Below, in pieces: positions 26,160-35,002 of a stretch of 64,000 bases of DNA. The DNA is taken from NCBI RefSeq assembly GCF_007827595.1, contig NZ_VISR01000028.1, positions 1 to 64,000 of the forward strand, written 5' to 3'. The notes under the pieces are model-generated. The model made no database searches. It was not told the DNA's origin and saw only the letters and a list, made by a program, of their open reading frames with translations. A program made the translations under genes and the position numbers. Every line of letters begins with the position of its first letter. The first letter of the stretch is position 1. Source of the stretch: Streptomyces sp. BK340 (GTDB lineage Bacteria > Actinomycetota > Actinomycetes > Streptomycetales > Streptomycetaceae).

Positions 26160-26197
26160 CCGCTCGCCAGCATGCGAGCGGCGCGGGGGACCCCGCG
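26160..26197 (-). terminator. Tandem hairpins between the membrane-protein gene and the ferredoxin operon
   Basis: CCGCTCGC (26160-26167) pairs perfectly with GCGAGCGG (26174-26181), and immediately after, CGCGGGG (26182-26188) pairs with CCCCGCG (26191-26197). They lie after the stop of the upstream membrane-protein gene and before the ferredoxin start, a likely terminator without a U-run. Confidence 0.55.
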
Positions 26198-26235
26198 CGC
26201 TCAGGCACGCCGTTCGAGTGAAGGACCTCGCGGCG

Positions 26236-26913
26236 TCACGCGGACGCCGTGCGACGCGACCCGGTGCGACCGCTCGCCACGATGATGTGGACGCTGAGCA
26301 CCAGCGACCAGGCGGGGAAGACCAGTTCGGCCCAGGGGACGTTCGACGAGACGAAGAGCAGGACCAGGGCGGTCAGGAAGCCCAGCACCGAGAGCCAGCG
26401 CGGGAGCACGCCGAGGCGATGCCCGATCACCGACATGGAGCACACGAACACGGCCGCCATCCGCATCGCGTACCCCGTGATCAGCAAGTACGCGAGGTGG
26501 CGGCCGAAGTCCCAGGTGGGCAGCGCGGGGCTGGCTCCCGGGGAGTGCGCGAGGGCCATTACGGAGCCGGCCGCCGCGGCGGCGGCGAACATCGTGGCGG
26601 TGAAGACCAGTCCGCTGCCGAGGAAGACGGTCGCGAGGAACTTGTCCTCGACGGCCCCGACGTGGGCCCGGACGGCGCCGACGAACCACAGGAAGAAGAT
26701 GCCGGCGAACGGCACGAGCGCGAGTGCGATCCGCACCGCGGTGCGCCGAGCCGAGTCCGTGAACCCCTGGACGTCGGCCGCGTCGGCCCCCTCGGGAATG
26801 GCCAGCCGGATCAGCACGATCGCCGCCGCCAGCAGCAGCGCGAACACCACTCCGGCCAGCCCCGCGGCGCGCGGGGTCTCCATCGCCTCCTGCCCCGGCC
26901 CCTTCCCCTGCAT
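26236..26913 (-). CDS. Membrane protein of unknown function
   Basis: About 225 residues with six hydrophobic segments, beginning GLAGVVFALLLAAAIVLIRL and ending in a basic tail. The ATG at 26913 is preceded by GGAGGCGGG at good spacing; an in-frame ATG at 26979 lacks a site. No catalytic motif is recognisable. It lies upstream of the P450 operon in the same direction but is separated by hairpins. Confidence 0.7.
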   Translation of the reverse strand: MQGKGPGQEAMETPRAAGLAGVVFALLLAAAIVLIRLAIPEGADAADVQGFTDSARRTAVRIALALVPFAGIFFLWFVGAVRAHVGAVEDKFLATVFLGSGLVFTATMFAAAAAAGSVMALAHSPGASPALPTWDFGRHLAYLLITGYAMRMAAVFVCSMSVIGHRLGVLPRWLSVLGFLTALVLLFVSSNVPWAELVFPAWSLVLSVHIIVASGRTGSRRTASA

Positions 26914-27191
26914 ACCCGGCCCGCCTCCTCCGACTCGCCTCTCGCCACCAGCAAGCCGTCTCACCACGGGGTCCGCCACCCGGGCACGGCCGTACGGCCG
27001 TACGGCCGAACGGGGTGCGGTCCACCGCCCGGGACCCGGCCGCGTACGGCGTGAGCGTTCAGCCGCGTCACCATGCGCCGCACGCCGCGATGTTCCCCGC
27101 CGGACGCCGGGGCGGGCCCGAAGAGCCGGGCCGGGGCCCCGGCGAGGTGATCAACTCCGAAGCCGGCTCCAGGTGTCGAGACCCGGACGGG

Positions 27192-28883
27192 TCAGAGCTG
27201 GGACAGCTCGTCCAGCAGGTCGTCCAGGCCCAGCGAACCCTGCGACAGGGCCGCCATGTGCCAGGCCTTCAGGTCGAAGGCGTCGCCGTGCCGCTCACGG
27301 GCCTTCTCACGGCCCAGCAGCCACGCCCGCTCGCCGAGCTTGTAGCCGATCGCCTGGCCCGGAATCGTCAGGTACCGGGTCAGCTCGCTCTCCACGAAGT
27401 CCGCGGGCCGGCTGCTGTGCGCCCCGAAGAACTCCTGGGCCAGCTCCGGCGTCCAGCGCTCACCGGGGTGGAACGGGGAGTCCGCCGGGATCTCCAGCTC
27501 CAGGTGCATGCCGATGTCGACGATCACCCGGGCCGCCCGCATCATCTGCGCGTCCAGGTAGCCGAGCCGCTCCTCCGGGTCGGTGAGGTAGCCCAGCTCG
27601 TCCATCAGCCGCTCCGCGTACAGCGCCCAGCCCTCCGCGTTGGCGCTGACCCCGCCGACCGTGGCCTGGTAGCGGGAGAGGTCCTCGGCGACGTGCGCCC
27701 ACTGCGCGAGCTGCAGGTGATGCCCTGGCACGCCCTCGTGGTACCAGGTCGACACCAGGTCGTAGACCGGGAACCGGGTCTGCCCCATGGTCGGCAGCCA
27801 GGTCCGCCCGGGACGCGAGAAGTCCTCCGTCGGGGGCGTGTAGTACGGGGCCGCGGCACCGCCGGGCGGGGCGATGCAGGACTCCACCTTCCGCACCCGC
27901 TCGGCGAGGTCGAAGTGGGTGCCGTCCAGATCCTCGATGGCCTTGTCCATCAGGCCCTGCAGCCACTCCCGGACCTCGTCGACACCCTCGATGTGCCGGC
28001 CGTGCTCGTCCAGGTGCGCGAGCGCCGCCCACGGGGTGTCCGCACCGGGCAGGATCTTCTCCGCCTCCTGCCGCATCTCGCCGAGGATGCGGTGGAACTC
28101 CGACCAGCCGTACGCGTACGCCTCGTCCAGGTCCAGGTCGGTGCCGTTGAAGTAGCGGGACCAGCGCGCGTAGCGCTCGCGGCCCACCGTGTCCGGGGCG
28201 CCCTCGACGGCCGGCGCGTACACGTCCCGCATCCAGTCCCGCAGCTCCACCACGGCGGCGCTCGCCGCGCGGGCCGCCTCGTCCAGCTCCGCGCGCAGCG
28301 TGTCCGGACCGGCGGAGGCGAAGTCCTCGAACCAGCCCAGGCCCTTGCCGTCGGTGTCCGACCACTCGGTGAGCTGCTCGACGAACGTCGCGGTCGGCCG
28401 TGGCGCCGCGTACAGCTTGCGCTCCAGACCGAGCGCCAGGGACTCCCGATAGCCCGCGAACGCCCCCGGCACGGCACGCAGCCGCTCGGCGATCGCCGCC
28501 CAGTCCTCCTCCGTCTGCGTCGGCATGACCGTGAAGACCTCACGCACCGAGTGGCCCGGCGTGCTCAGGTTGCCGACCTCGCGCAGGTGCTCGTCGGCCT
28601 CGTGCACGGCCAGGTCGGCGGTCAGCCGCTCGCGCAGGAGCCGCCCGCAGCGACGCTCGACGTCACTGTCGGCGCCGGGGCGCCGCTCCGCCTCGTCGAG
28701 CCGGGCGAGGGTGGTCCGGGCCAGCTCCGCGAGAGCCTCCCGGCCCCGCGGCGAGTAGTCGGGCAGCCTGCTCGAACTCTCCTTCACACCGAGGTAGGTA
28801 CCGGTGACCGGGTCGAGGGCGATGAGGTCGTCCACGTAGGCGTCGGCGACCTGGCGGGGCAGCGGGCTCTGGATCTCAGACAT
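27192..28883 (-). CDS. DUF885 family protein (metallopeptidase-like)
   Basis: 563 residues. The motif HEGVPGHHLQLAQ is the zinc-peptidase-like HExxxGH of this family, and EGWALYAERLMDELG supplies a downstream Glu. No signal peptide is evident, so it is probably cytoplasmic. Relatives include predicted M32-like carboxypeptidases; activity has rarely been tested. The ATG at 28883 is preferred over one at 28892 because GAGG sits about 10 nt upstream of it. Confidence 0.88.
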   Translation of the reverse strand: MSEIQSPLPRQVADAYVDDLIALDPVTGTYLGVKESSSRLPDYSPRGREALAELARTTLARLDEAERRPGADSDVERRCGRLLRERLTADLAVHEADEHLREVGNLSTPGHSVREVFTVMPTQTEEDWAAIAERLRAVPGAFAGYRESLALGLERKLYAAPRPTATFVEQLTEWSDTDGKGLGWFEDFASAGPDTLRAELDEAARAASAAVVELRDWMRDVYAPAVEGAPDTVGRERYARWSRYFNGTDLDLDEAYAYGWSEFHRILGEMRQEAEKILPGADTPWAALAHLDEHGRHIEGVDEVREWLQGLMDKAIEDLDGTHFDLAERVRKVESCIAPPGGAAAPYYTPPTEDFSRPGRTWLPTMGQTRFPVYDLVSTWYHEGVPGHHLQLAQWAHVAEDLSRYQATVGGVSANAEGWALYAERLMDELGYLTDPEERLGYLDAQMMRAARVIVDIGMHLELEIPADSPFHPGERWTPELAQEFFGAHSSRPADFVESELTRYLTIPGQAIGYKLGERAWLLGREKARERHGDAFDLKAWHMAALSQGSLGLDDLLDELSQL

Positions 28884-28916
28884 GCCGCCCATCCTCGTAC
28901 GGGGACTATGCCTGCG

Positions 28917-29420
28917 TCACCCAGGTATTCGTGATTCCGCTCTGGGCGTGGCCGGAGGCAGCAGCGGCCCGCAGTCCCACTGCTGGAAGATCAACCGGGT
29001 CTCCACCCGGGCCACTTCGCGGTGCGCCGTGAACTCGTCCAGCACCAGCCGCTGCAAATCGGCCATGTCCGCCACGGCCACATGCACCAGATAGTCGTCG
29101 GGCCCGGTCAGATGGAACACCGTGCGTGACTCCGGCAGCGCCCGGATCCGCTCCACGAACGGCCCGACCAGCTCCCGCCGGTGCGGCCGCACCTGCACCG
29201 ACAGCAGAGCCTCAAGACCGCGCCCCAGCTTCGCCGGATCCAGCCGCAGCTGGTGGCCGAGGATCACGCCCGCACGGCGCAGCCGGGTCACCCGGTCCAG
29301 ACAGGTCGACGGCGCCACGCCCACCTGCGCGGCGAGATCGCGGTAGGTGGTCCGGGCGTCGTTCTGCAGCAGCCGCAGCAGGTGAAGATCCACCGGATCC
29401 AGTACGACGGATTCAGCCAT
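28917..29420 (-). CDS. Lrp/AsnC-family transcriptional regulator
   Basis: 167 residues. The helix-turn-helix (DPVDLHLLRLLQNDARTTYRDLAAQVGVAPSTCLDRVTRLRRAGVI) is followed by the RAM domain (GPDDYLVHVAVADMADLQRLV). It is divergent from a PLP trans-sulfuration enzyme 60 bp away, a common pairing in which the regulator senses an amino acid and controls its breakdown. CGAAC...GTTCG half-sites in the gap could be its operator. Confidence 0.92.
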   Translation of the reverse strand: MAESVVLDPVDLHLLRLLQNDARTTYRDLAAQVGVAPSTCLDRVTRLRRAGVILGHQLRLDPAKLGRGLEALLSVQVRPHRRELVGPFVERIRALPESRTVFHLTGPDDYLVHVAVADMADLQRLVLDEFTAHREVARVETRLIFQQWDCGPLLPPATPRAESRIPG

Positions 29421-29480
29421 TGGCCGAACGTAGCACGGTGTTCGATTCCTGTGGCCCGTCCTGTGTTCAACCTTCCGCCC
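29421..29480. promoter_or_regulatory. Divergent Lrp/trans-sulfuration promoter with CGAAC-N10-GTTCG dyad
   Basis: The 60-bp gap contains CGAAC (29426-29430) and GTTCG (29441-29445) as inverted half-sites, with a further GTTCAA to the right. Both genes start at its edges, so any factor bound here would affect both. Confidence 0.45.
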
Positions 29481-30680
29481 ATGGAGACAGCGAGCACGGG
29501 TGCCTACGACGCCGTACGCACCGCATCGAGAGCACTGGCCACCGAGGCCGTGCACGCCGGCCGCGACGACCTCGCCCGGCAGGGCCTGCACGCCCCGCCC
29601 ATCGACCTGTCCACCACCTACCCCTCGTACGACAGCCGGGGCGAGGCGGCTCGCATCGACGCCTTCGCCACCGACGGCGCCGACCCGGTCGGCCCGCCGA
29701 TCTACGGCCGCCTCGGCAATCCGACCGTCGCCCGCTTCGAGACCGCCCTGGCCAGGCTGGAGGGCACCGAGTCCGCCGTCGCCTTCGCCAGCGGCATGGC
29801 GGCGCTCAGCGCGGTCCTGCTCGCCCGCTCCGCCATGGGTCTGCGCCATGTGGTCGCGGTACGACCCCTGTACGGCTGCAGCGACCATCTGCTGACCGCC
29901 GGGCTCCTCGGCACGGAGGTGACCTGGACCGACCCGGCCGGCATCACCGACGCGCTGCGTGCCGACACCGGTCTCGTGATGGTCGAGTCCCCGGCCAACC
30001 CCACGCTCGCCGAACTCGACCTGCGGGCGATCGCCCACGCCTGCGGCTCGGTCCCGCTGCTCGCCGACAACACCTTCGCCACACCCGTCCTGCAGCGCCC
30101 CGTCGAACAGGGCGCGCGACTGGTGCTGCACAGCGCCACCAAGTACCTCGGCGGCCACGGCGACGTGCTGGCCGGTGTGGTGGCCTGTGACGAGGAGTTC
30201 GCCGGACAGCTTCGGCAGATACGTTTCGCCACGGGTGGTGTCCTGCATCCGCTGGCCGGCTATCTGCTGCTCAGGGGCCTGTCCACACTGCCGGTGCGGG
30301 TCCGGGCCGCCTCCGCGAACGCCGCCGAGCTGGCCGCCCGGCTCGCCGCCGACCCGCGGGTGTCCCGCGTCCGCTACCCGCGTCTGGGCGGCGCGATGGT
30401 CGCCTTCGAGGTCCACGGCGACCCGCACGAGGTGATCTCCCGGGTCCGGCTGGTCACCCCGGCGGTCAGCCTGGGCAGCGTGGACACCCTCATCCAGCAC
30501 CCCGCCTCCATCAGCCACCGCATCGTCGACGCCGACGACCGGCGCGGCGCCGGGGTGAGCGACCGGCTGCTGCGGATGTCGGTGGGCCTGGAGGACGTCG
30601 ACGACCTGTGGGCCGACCTGGACCAGGCCCTGGGGGAGCGGACCGCCACGCCGGTGCCGCTCCAGGAAGCCGTGCGCTGA
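29481..30680 (+). CDS. Cys/Met-metabolism PLP enzyme (methionine gamma-lyase/cystathionine gamma-lyase type)
   Basis: 399 residues. YGRLGNPTVARFETALARLEG, FASGMAA and SATKYLGGHGDVLAG are family signatures; Lys221 is the expected PLP lysine. The C-terminal RMSVGLEDVDDLWADLDQAL is also typical. The divergent Lrp regulator suggests amino-acid catabolism (methionine or homocysteine). Whether it is a methionine gamma-lyase or a cystathionine lyase/synthase is not decidable by eye. ATG start at 29481. Confidence 0.88.
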   Translation: METASTGAYDAVRTASRALATEAVHAGRDDLARQGLHAPPIDLSTTYPSYDSRGEAARIDAFATDGADPVGPPIYGRLGNPTVARFETALARLEGTESAVAFASGMAALSAVLLARSAMGLRHVVAVRPLYGCSDHLLTAGLLGTEVTWTDPAGITDALRADTGLVMVESPANPTLAELDLRAIAHACGSVPLLADNTFATPVLQRPVEQGARLVLHSATKYLGGHGDVLAGVVACDEEFAGQLRQIRFATGGVLHPLAGYLLLRGLSTLPVRVRAASANAAELAARLAADPRVSRVRYPRLGGAMVAFEVHGDPHEVISRVRLVTPAVSLGSVDTLIQHPASISHRIVDADDRRGAGVSDRLLRMSVGLEDVDDLWADLDQALGERTATPVPLQEAVR

Positions 30681-30694
30681 CGGGGGTGCGCACG

Positions 30695-30728
30695 ACCACG
30701 GCCCGGCGGGAGACCGCCGGGCCGTGGT
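30695..30728. terminator. Strong bidirectional terminator hairpin
   Basis: A perfect 15-bp stem (30695-30709 with 30714-30728) and a 4-nt GAGA loop lie between the convergent trans-sulfuration and ACT-GNAT genes, 15 bp after one stop and 32 bp before the other. Confidence 0.8.
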
Positions 30729-30759
30729 TCCGTCGGGCCGTTCGTCCGTCGGGCCGGGC

Positions 30760-32205
30760 TCAGTCGCGCCGGCTCGCCCCGCCGAGCCGGTCCTCGCCGC
30801 CGCCGTACGGCGCACGCGCGGCGACCGGCGTGGCGTCCAGGCGGGCCGTGATGACCAGGGTGCCCTCCTCGATCTGGTAGTCCAGGGGCAGCCCGAGACC
30901 GCGCATCGCGGCGACCATCCCCGTGTTGGAGGCCTGCGTCACCGCGTAGACGCTCTCGCAGCCCGCCTCCACCGCCATCGCCACCAGGCGGCCGAGCAGT
31001 TCGGCGCCGACGCCGCGCCGCTGCCAGGCGTCCTCGATCAGCAGCGCGACCTCGGTCTCGTCCCCGTCCCACAGCAGATGCCCGAGGCCGACGATCCGGC
31101 CCGAGGGGGTCTGCGCGGCCAGCGTCCGGCCGAACCGGGGGCTGAGCAGGTGGTTCAGATAACGTTCGGCGTCCCCTACGGGCCCGTGGTACCGCATGCC
31201 GAGGGTGCGCTTCGAGCACCGCTCGTGCATCGCCCGGGCCGCCGCCAGGTCGCCCGTGTCCGCCCGGCGCACGGCGATGTCGTCGCCCTCGGGCAGCGTC
31301 AGCACGTCCTGGCCGCGCGGGATCCGCGGACCGAGCCGGCTGTCCAGCTCCACCAGAGCCCTGGCCCGCGCGAACTCGGTCGGCGTGAACGGCAGATACG
31401 GCCGCTCCACGGTGAGCACACCGCCCTCCGGAGCCGGCAGCCGCATCACGGTGTCCTCGAGGACTCCCCCGACCGGTACCGGCTCCGGGCCGTGCCCCCC
31501 GCCGACCGGCCGGGCGGGCAGCGAACGGATCGTGCACCGGCCCAGCAACTGCCTCAGCGCCAGCGGCAGTTCGGCAGCGTCCAGCGCGGTGCGCGCCGCG
31601 AGGCCGAGCACCCGGGTGGGGGCGTCCACCAGGTCGTGGGCGTCGGCCCGCTCGATCCAGGTCGACGTACCGCCGGCCAGCGAGACCGCCCGGGTGATCT
31701 CGGCCCCGGTCAGCGCCTCGGGCGACCGCAGCAGGAACTCGTCGACCGTGCCGTCGGCCAGCGGATGCGTCTGCAGGCTCAGGATGTCGACGCGCCGCCC
31801 GGCCAGCGCCGTGCACAGCGCGGCCAGCGAACCGGGCTCGTCCTTCACCGTCGTCCGCATCCGCCACAGCGCGCCGGTCCCGGCCACGTCCCGCGTCTCC
31901 GCTTCCTGTACGGGCCCGGCCGACCGTGCGGCTGCGGTCGACCGGGCACCGGTATCCTCGGCCGGCGGCGGTGCGTGACCGTGGCGCCGAGCCCACCATG
32001 TGTGGAAGCCCGCCGTCGCGGCCAGCGCGATCGCCGAGATCACCAGCAGCGCCGGACCGTCGGGCCCGTGCCCGATCAGGTTCGCCACCCCGTCGGCCAC
32101 GGCAACGGCAGTGAACACGGCGGCTAGCTCGACGAGGTCCCGCCGCCAGTGGTGCACGGGCCGTCCGTGCTTCGTCCGGGTCACTTGAGACATGTCTGGA
32201 GTCAT
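30760..32205 (-). CDS. Membrane-anchored ACT-GNAT fusion protein
   Basis: 481 residues. Two predicted membrane helices lie at about 25-45 and 50-72. An ACT domain follows at about 112-180 (TTVKDEPGSLAALCTALAGRRVDILSLQTHPL), then a linker domain, then a GNAT acetyltransferase at about 305-455 (VRRADTGDLAAARAMHERCS, with AWQRRGVGAELLGRLVAMAV as the acetyl-CoA loop). ACT domains bind amino acids, so this looks like an amino-acid-regulated acetyltransferase tethered to the membrane. Substrate unknown. ATG at 32205; an ATG at 32193 is possible. Confidence 0.82.
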   Translation of the reverse strand: MTPDMSQVTRTKHGRPVHHWRRDLVELAAVFTAVAVADGVANLIGHGPDGPALLVISAIALAATAGFHTWWARRHGHAPPPAEDTGARSTAAARSAGPVQEAETRDVAGTGALWRMRTTVKDEPGSLAALCTALAGRRVDILSLQTHPLADGTVDEFLLRSPEALTGAEITRAVSLAGGTSTWIERADAHDLVDAPTRVLGLAARTALDAAELPLALRQLLGRCTIRSLPARPVGGGHGPEPVPVGGVLEDTVMRLPAPEGGVLTVERPYLPFTPTEFARARALVELDSRLGPRIPRGQDVLTLPEGDDIAVRRADTGDLAAARAMHERCSKRTLGMRYHGPVGDAERYLNHLLSPRFGRTLAAQTPSGRIVGLGHLLWDGDETEVALLIEDAWQRRGVGAELLGRLVAMAVEAGCESVYAVTQASNTGMVAAMRGLGLPLDYQIEEGTLVITARLDATPVAARAPYGGGEDRLGGASRRD

Positions 32206-32329
32206 GCACCCACTGTGAAGGAACGGTGTTGCGTGATCACGAACGGTTTGTGACCGATGGGTAAAGCATGCTTCCGCCCTTTTTATTGCAATCTTCTACG
32301 GTTCTGGTGCGTGGACATACCGGTCCGGC

Positions 32330-35002
32330 TCAGGCGGCCACCTCCTCGGCCAGCGCGTCCCGCAGCCGCCGTGCCTGGACGACCAGACGGGAGGAACCGC
32401 CACGCGCGGCGGCCTCCGCCAGATGCGGCACTTCTCCGCGTGCCCCGGACCGCTCGGCGCACTCCGCCGCCACGGCCATCAAATCCCCGAGACCCCGGGC
32501 CGCCACGGCCGCCGCCTCCGGGCGGGCGGTCACCAGACCTGCCAGCGGAACGGGCAGGGCGTGCCGGAGCAGCTCCCATATCGTCGCGTTGGCTCCCGTG
32601 GCCGCCGCCGTCCGCACCGACTCGGCCAGCCGCTGCGGCTTCACCGCGCCGCGCCCCACCAGCTCGCCCAGATCCGCGCCCAGCCGCGCCGCGTCGAGCT
32701 GCCCCCGCGCGGCCAGCACCAGCAGGGCGTCCACCGCCGCGAGCCGGTCCTCCTGGTGCCGCGCACCGAGCCCGTACGCCACGCACAGGTGCACGGCCTC
32801 GCCCGCCGCGCCGCCGGATTCGGCGAGCAGCGGAAGGACGCCGGTACCGCGCTCGTCGTCCACCGCCGTGTCGGCCAGATCGTGCAGCAACCGGGCCGCG
32901 ACCAGCTCCCGCCGCTCCGGGAGCACGGCGAGCCAGTGCCGGCGTGTGGCGCGGTTCCAGTGGCTGCAGTGCCAGCGGTTGGAGAAGACGGACAGCGGCC
33001 GGCCGAGCCGGTGGAACTCCTGCGGGAAACCGTCCTGCAACTCGGGGAGTTCGGCCAGCTCCAGCAGGATCCGCTCGCCCTTGGTGTGCCGCCGGGCCTC
33101 GGGGAGGGCCGCGTTGGTGCCGCGCAGCCAGCGGGCCAGCCGCACCCCCTCCGGAGTGCCGAGCGCCCTGGCCCGCCCCGCCGCCTCCTCGGCCGCCGCA
33201 CGGTCGTCCCTGCGCACCCGCAGCAGGGCCTGGGCGAAGTCGGTCGCACACACCCGGGCGTCCAGGCGCCGGTACTCCGCCAGGCGGGCCACCAGCTCCG
33301 CCGGCTCCAGCAGGCCCGTGCTCCAGGTGGGCGTGGCGAGCAGCATCGGCATCGGTTCCGTGCGCAGGCGGTACGCCACCTCGCGCAGCCGCGCGTCGAA
33401 GACCCGGGCGAGGCCGCTGTGCGGGCACTCGTGTTCCGACGGCCCCTTCCGCACCGCGGCGTGGAGCGTCGCCGTGCTCACCTTCCCGTGCAGGGTCGCG
33501 AGGAGCAGTTCGAGGCCTTGCTGGGCGCTGAAGAGGCCGTAGCGGGAGTTGCTGAACATGTCGTCCGTACGCGGCCACTGCCGGTCCTCGTCCGTGGCCC
33601 ACCAGCGGTTCGCGACCACCGGGACGAGCGCCCGGCGCAGTGCTTCCGGATCCTGGTACGCGTGCCGCACCAGACCGTCCAGCGCCCGCTCGAACGCGGC
33701 CACGTCACCCTCGGAGGCCAGCAACGCCCCCATCTCCTCGGCCACCTCCTCGGCCGTCAGCGGCGCGGGCTCCAGCCGGAACGGCTCCGGGGCGGGCGGC
33801 AGCACCTCCTCGTACACCTCCTCGGACCCGCTCGCCACGACGCCCAGCGCCGCGGCCGCCCGGGCGCGCAGCGCCGGGGACAACTGCTGGGCGGCTCCGG
33901 CGAGTTCCTCGCGGACCTCGTCGGCGTCGAGCACCTTCAGGTGGCGCTCGACGAGCTTGAGCGCCCGCTCCTGCACCTGGGTGTCCTCGTGCCCGAACGC
34001 CTGGGCCACCACCGGCAGCAGCTCCGCCGCCGTGCCGGGGTCGCGGGCGAGCACCTTGCCGAGCAGGACGAGCTGGGCCCGCACGAGCTTCTTCTCACTG
34101 CGGAACAGCAGTCCCTCGGAGACCTCGGCCAGGTGCCGGGCGGTCAGATAGCCCTCCAGCGCCAGGCCGGTCAGCACCGCCTGTGCGTGTGCGGCGACGG
34201 GGGAGACCGCGTCGCGGGACAGCGCCGTCCAGTCCGGGATCCGCGCCCGCTCCTCCTCCCGGGTGAGTGCGAGCCCCGTCAGCACCGGCAGGAAGATCCG
34301 GTGGTCGGTGGGCCCGCCGCCGCGCACCAGCCGGGCGGCACAGGCGTCGACCAGGAACTCGCGGTCCAGGGAGCCCTCCTGCACGAGTGCCGCGAGGGCG
34401 CTCTGCCAGGAGCCCGGTCCCTCGCCGAGCAGCCAGCGGACCTCGGAGAGATCCGAGAGCGTGAACAGCCCGCCGACCAGCGTGGCCAGGTTCGGCTCGC
34501 GGCGCAGCACGTCGGCGACGCCCTCCCGGCGCCGGCCGCGGTCGCCGACGCTGACGTGCCGGACCCAGCCGACCACATAGGCGTCGGTCACCGGGACCTC
34601 GCAGCCCGACCGGCTCACCAGCCCCGCCATCAGGGCGTACGGCACCTGCGCGGACACCGGCCGCTGGGCCAGCCGGTGCGCCACGTCGGCCAGCCAGCCC
34701 GTGTCCCGGTCCTCCAGCACCCGCAGGAGTGACTCGGCGGACGCCTGCCGCCACCGCAGGTCGCTCGCCGCGAGCCAGGCCGCGGCCGCCGCGGCTCCCG
34801 TGTGACAGGCGGCACCGGCCAGGTGCAGCGCCGGGCGGATCTTCTCGAACCGGCCCTCCCACGGCGGCACGGCCCGCAACTCCTTGCGCAACTCCTTCAG
34901 ATCCGGCAGCGACGCGCGCCGTTCGGCCGCCGTCATGCCCTTCACCAGCCGCAGAGTCTCCGCCGTGCGCCCGGCCCGCACCGCCTCCATCAGCTCACTC
35001 AT
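32330..35002 (-). CDS. DUF6493 family HEAT-repeat-like protein
   Basis: 890 residues, almost entirely helical, with repeated Leu/Ala/Arg-rich segments resembling HEAT/ARM repeats, and no enzyme motif I can recognise. Its start overlaps the stop of the SWIM gene by 4 nt (ATGA), so the two are translated together and probably form a complex. Related two-gene or larger loci in actinomycetes can also include MoxR ATPase and VWA genes; those are absent here. Function unknown. Confidence 0.78.
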   Translation of the reverse strand: MSELMEAVRAGRTAETLRLVKGMTAAERRASLPDLKELRKELRAVPPWEGRFEKIRPALHLAGAACHTGAAAAAAWLAASDLRWRQASAESLLRVLEDRDTGWLADVAHRLAQRPVSAQVPYALMAGLVSRSGCEVPVTDAYVVGWVRHVSVGDRGRRREGVADVLRREPNLATLVGGLFTLSDLSEVRWLLGEGPGSWQSALAALVQEGSLDREFLVDACAARLVRGGGPTDHRIFLPVLTGLALTREEERARIPDWTALSRDAVSPVAAHAQAVLTGLALEGYLTARHLAEVSEGLLFRSEKKLVRAQLVLLGKVLARDPGTAAELLPVVAQAFGHEDTQVQERALKLVERHLKVLDADEVREELAGAAQQLSPALRARAAAALGVVASGSEEVYEEVLPPAPEPFRLEPAPLTAEEVAEEMGALLASEGDVAAFERALDGLVRHAYQDPEALRRALVPVVANRWWATDEDRQWPRTDDMFSNSRYGLFSAQQGLELLLATLHGKVSTATLHAAVRKGPSEHECPHSGLARVFDARLREVAYRLRTEPMPMLLATPTWSTGLLEPAELVARLAEYRRLDARVCATDFAQALLRVRRDDRAAAEEAAGRARALGTPEGVRLARWLRGTNAALPEARRHTKGERILLELAELPELQDGFPQEFHRLGRPLSVFSNRWHCSHWNRATRRHWLAVLPERRELVAARLLHDLADTAVDDERGTGVLPLLAESGGAAGEAVHLCVAYGLGARHQEDRLAAVDALLVLAARGQLDAARLGADLGELVGRGAVKPQRLAESVRTAAATGANATIWELLRHALPVPLAGLVTARPEAAAVAARGLGDLMAVAAECAERSGARGEVPHLAEAAARGGSSRLVVQARRLRDALAEEVAA

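Noticed and set aside
32423..34732. Long + strand frame over the DUF6493 gene
   Set aside because: Shadow frame with Gln/Arg/His-rich composition and no domain; the minus strand is a coherent helical protein coupled to SWIM.
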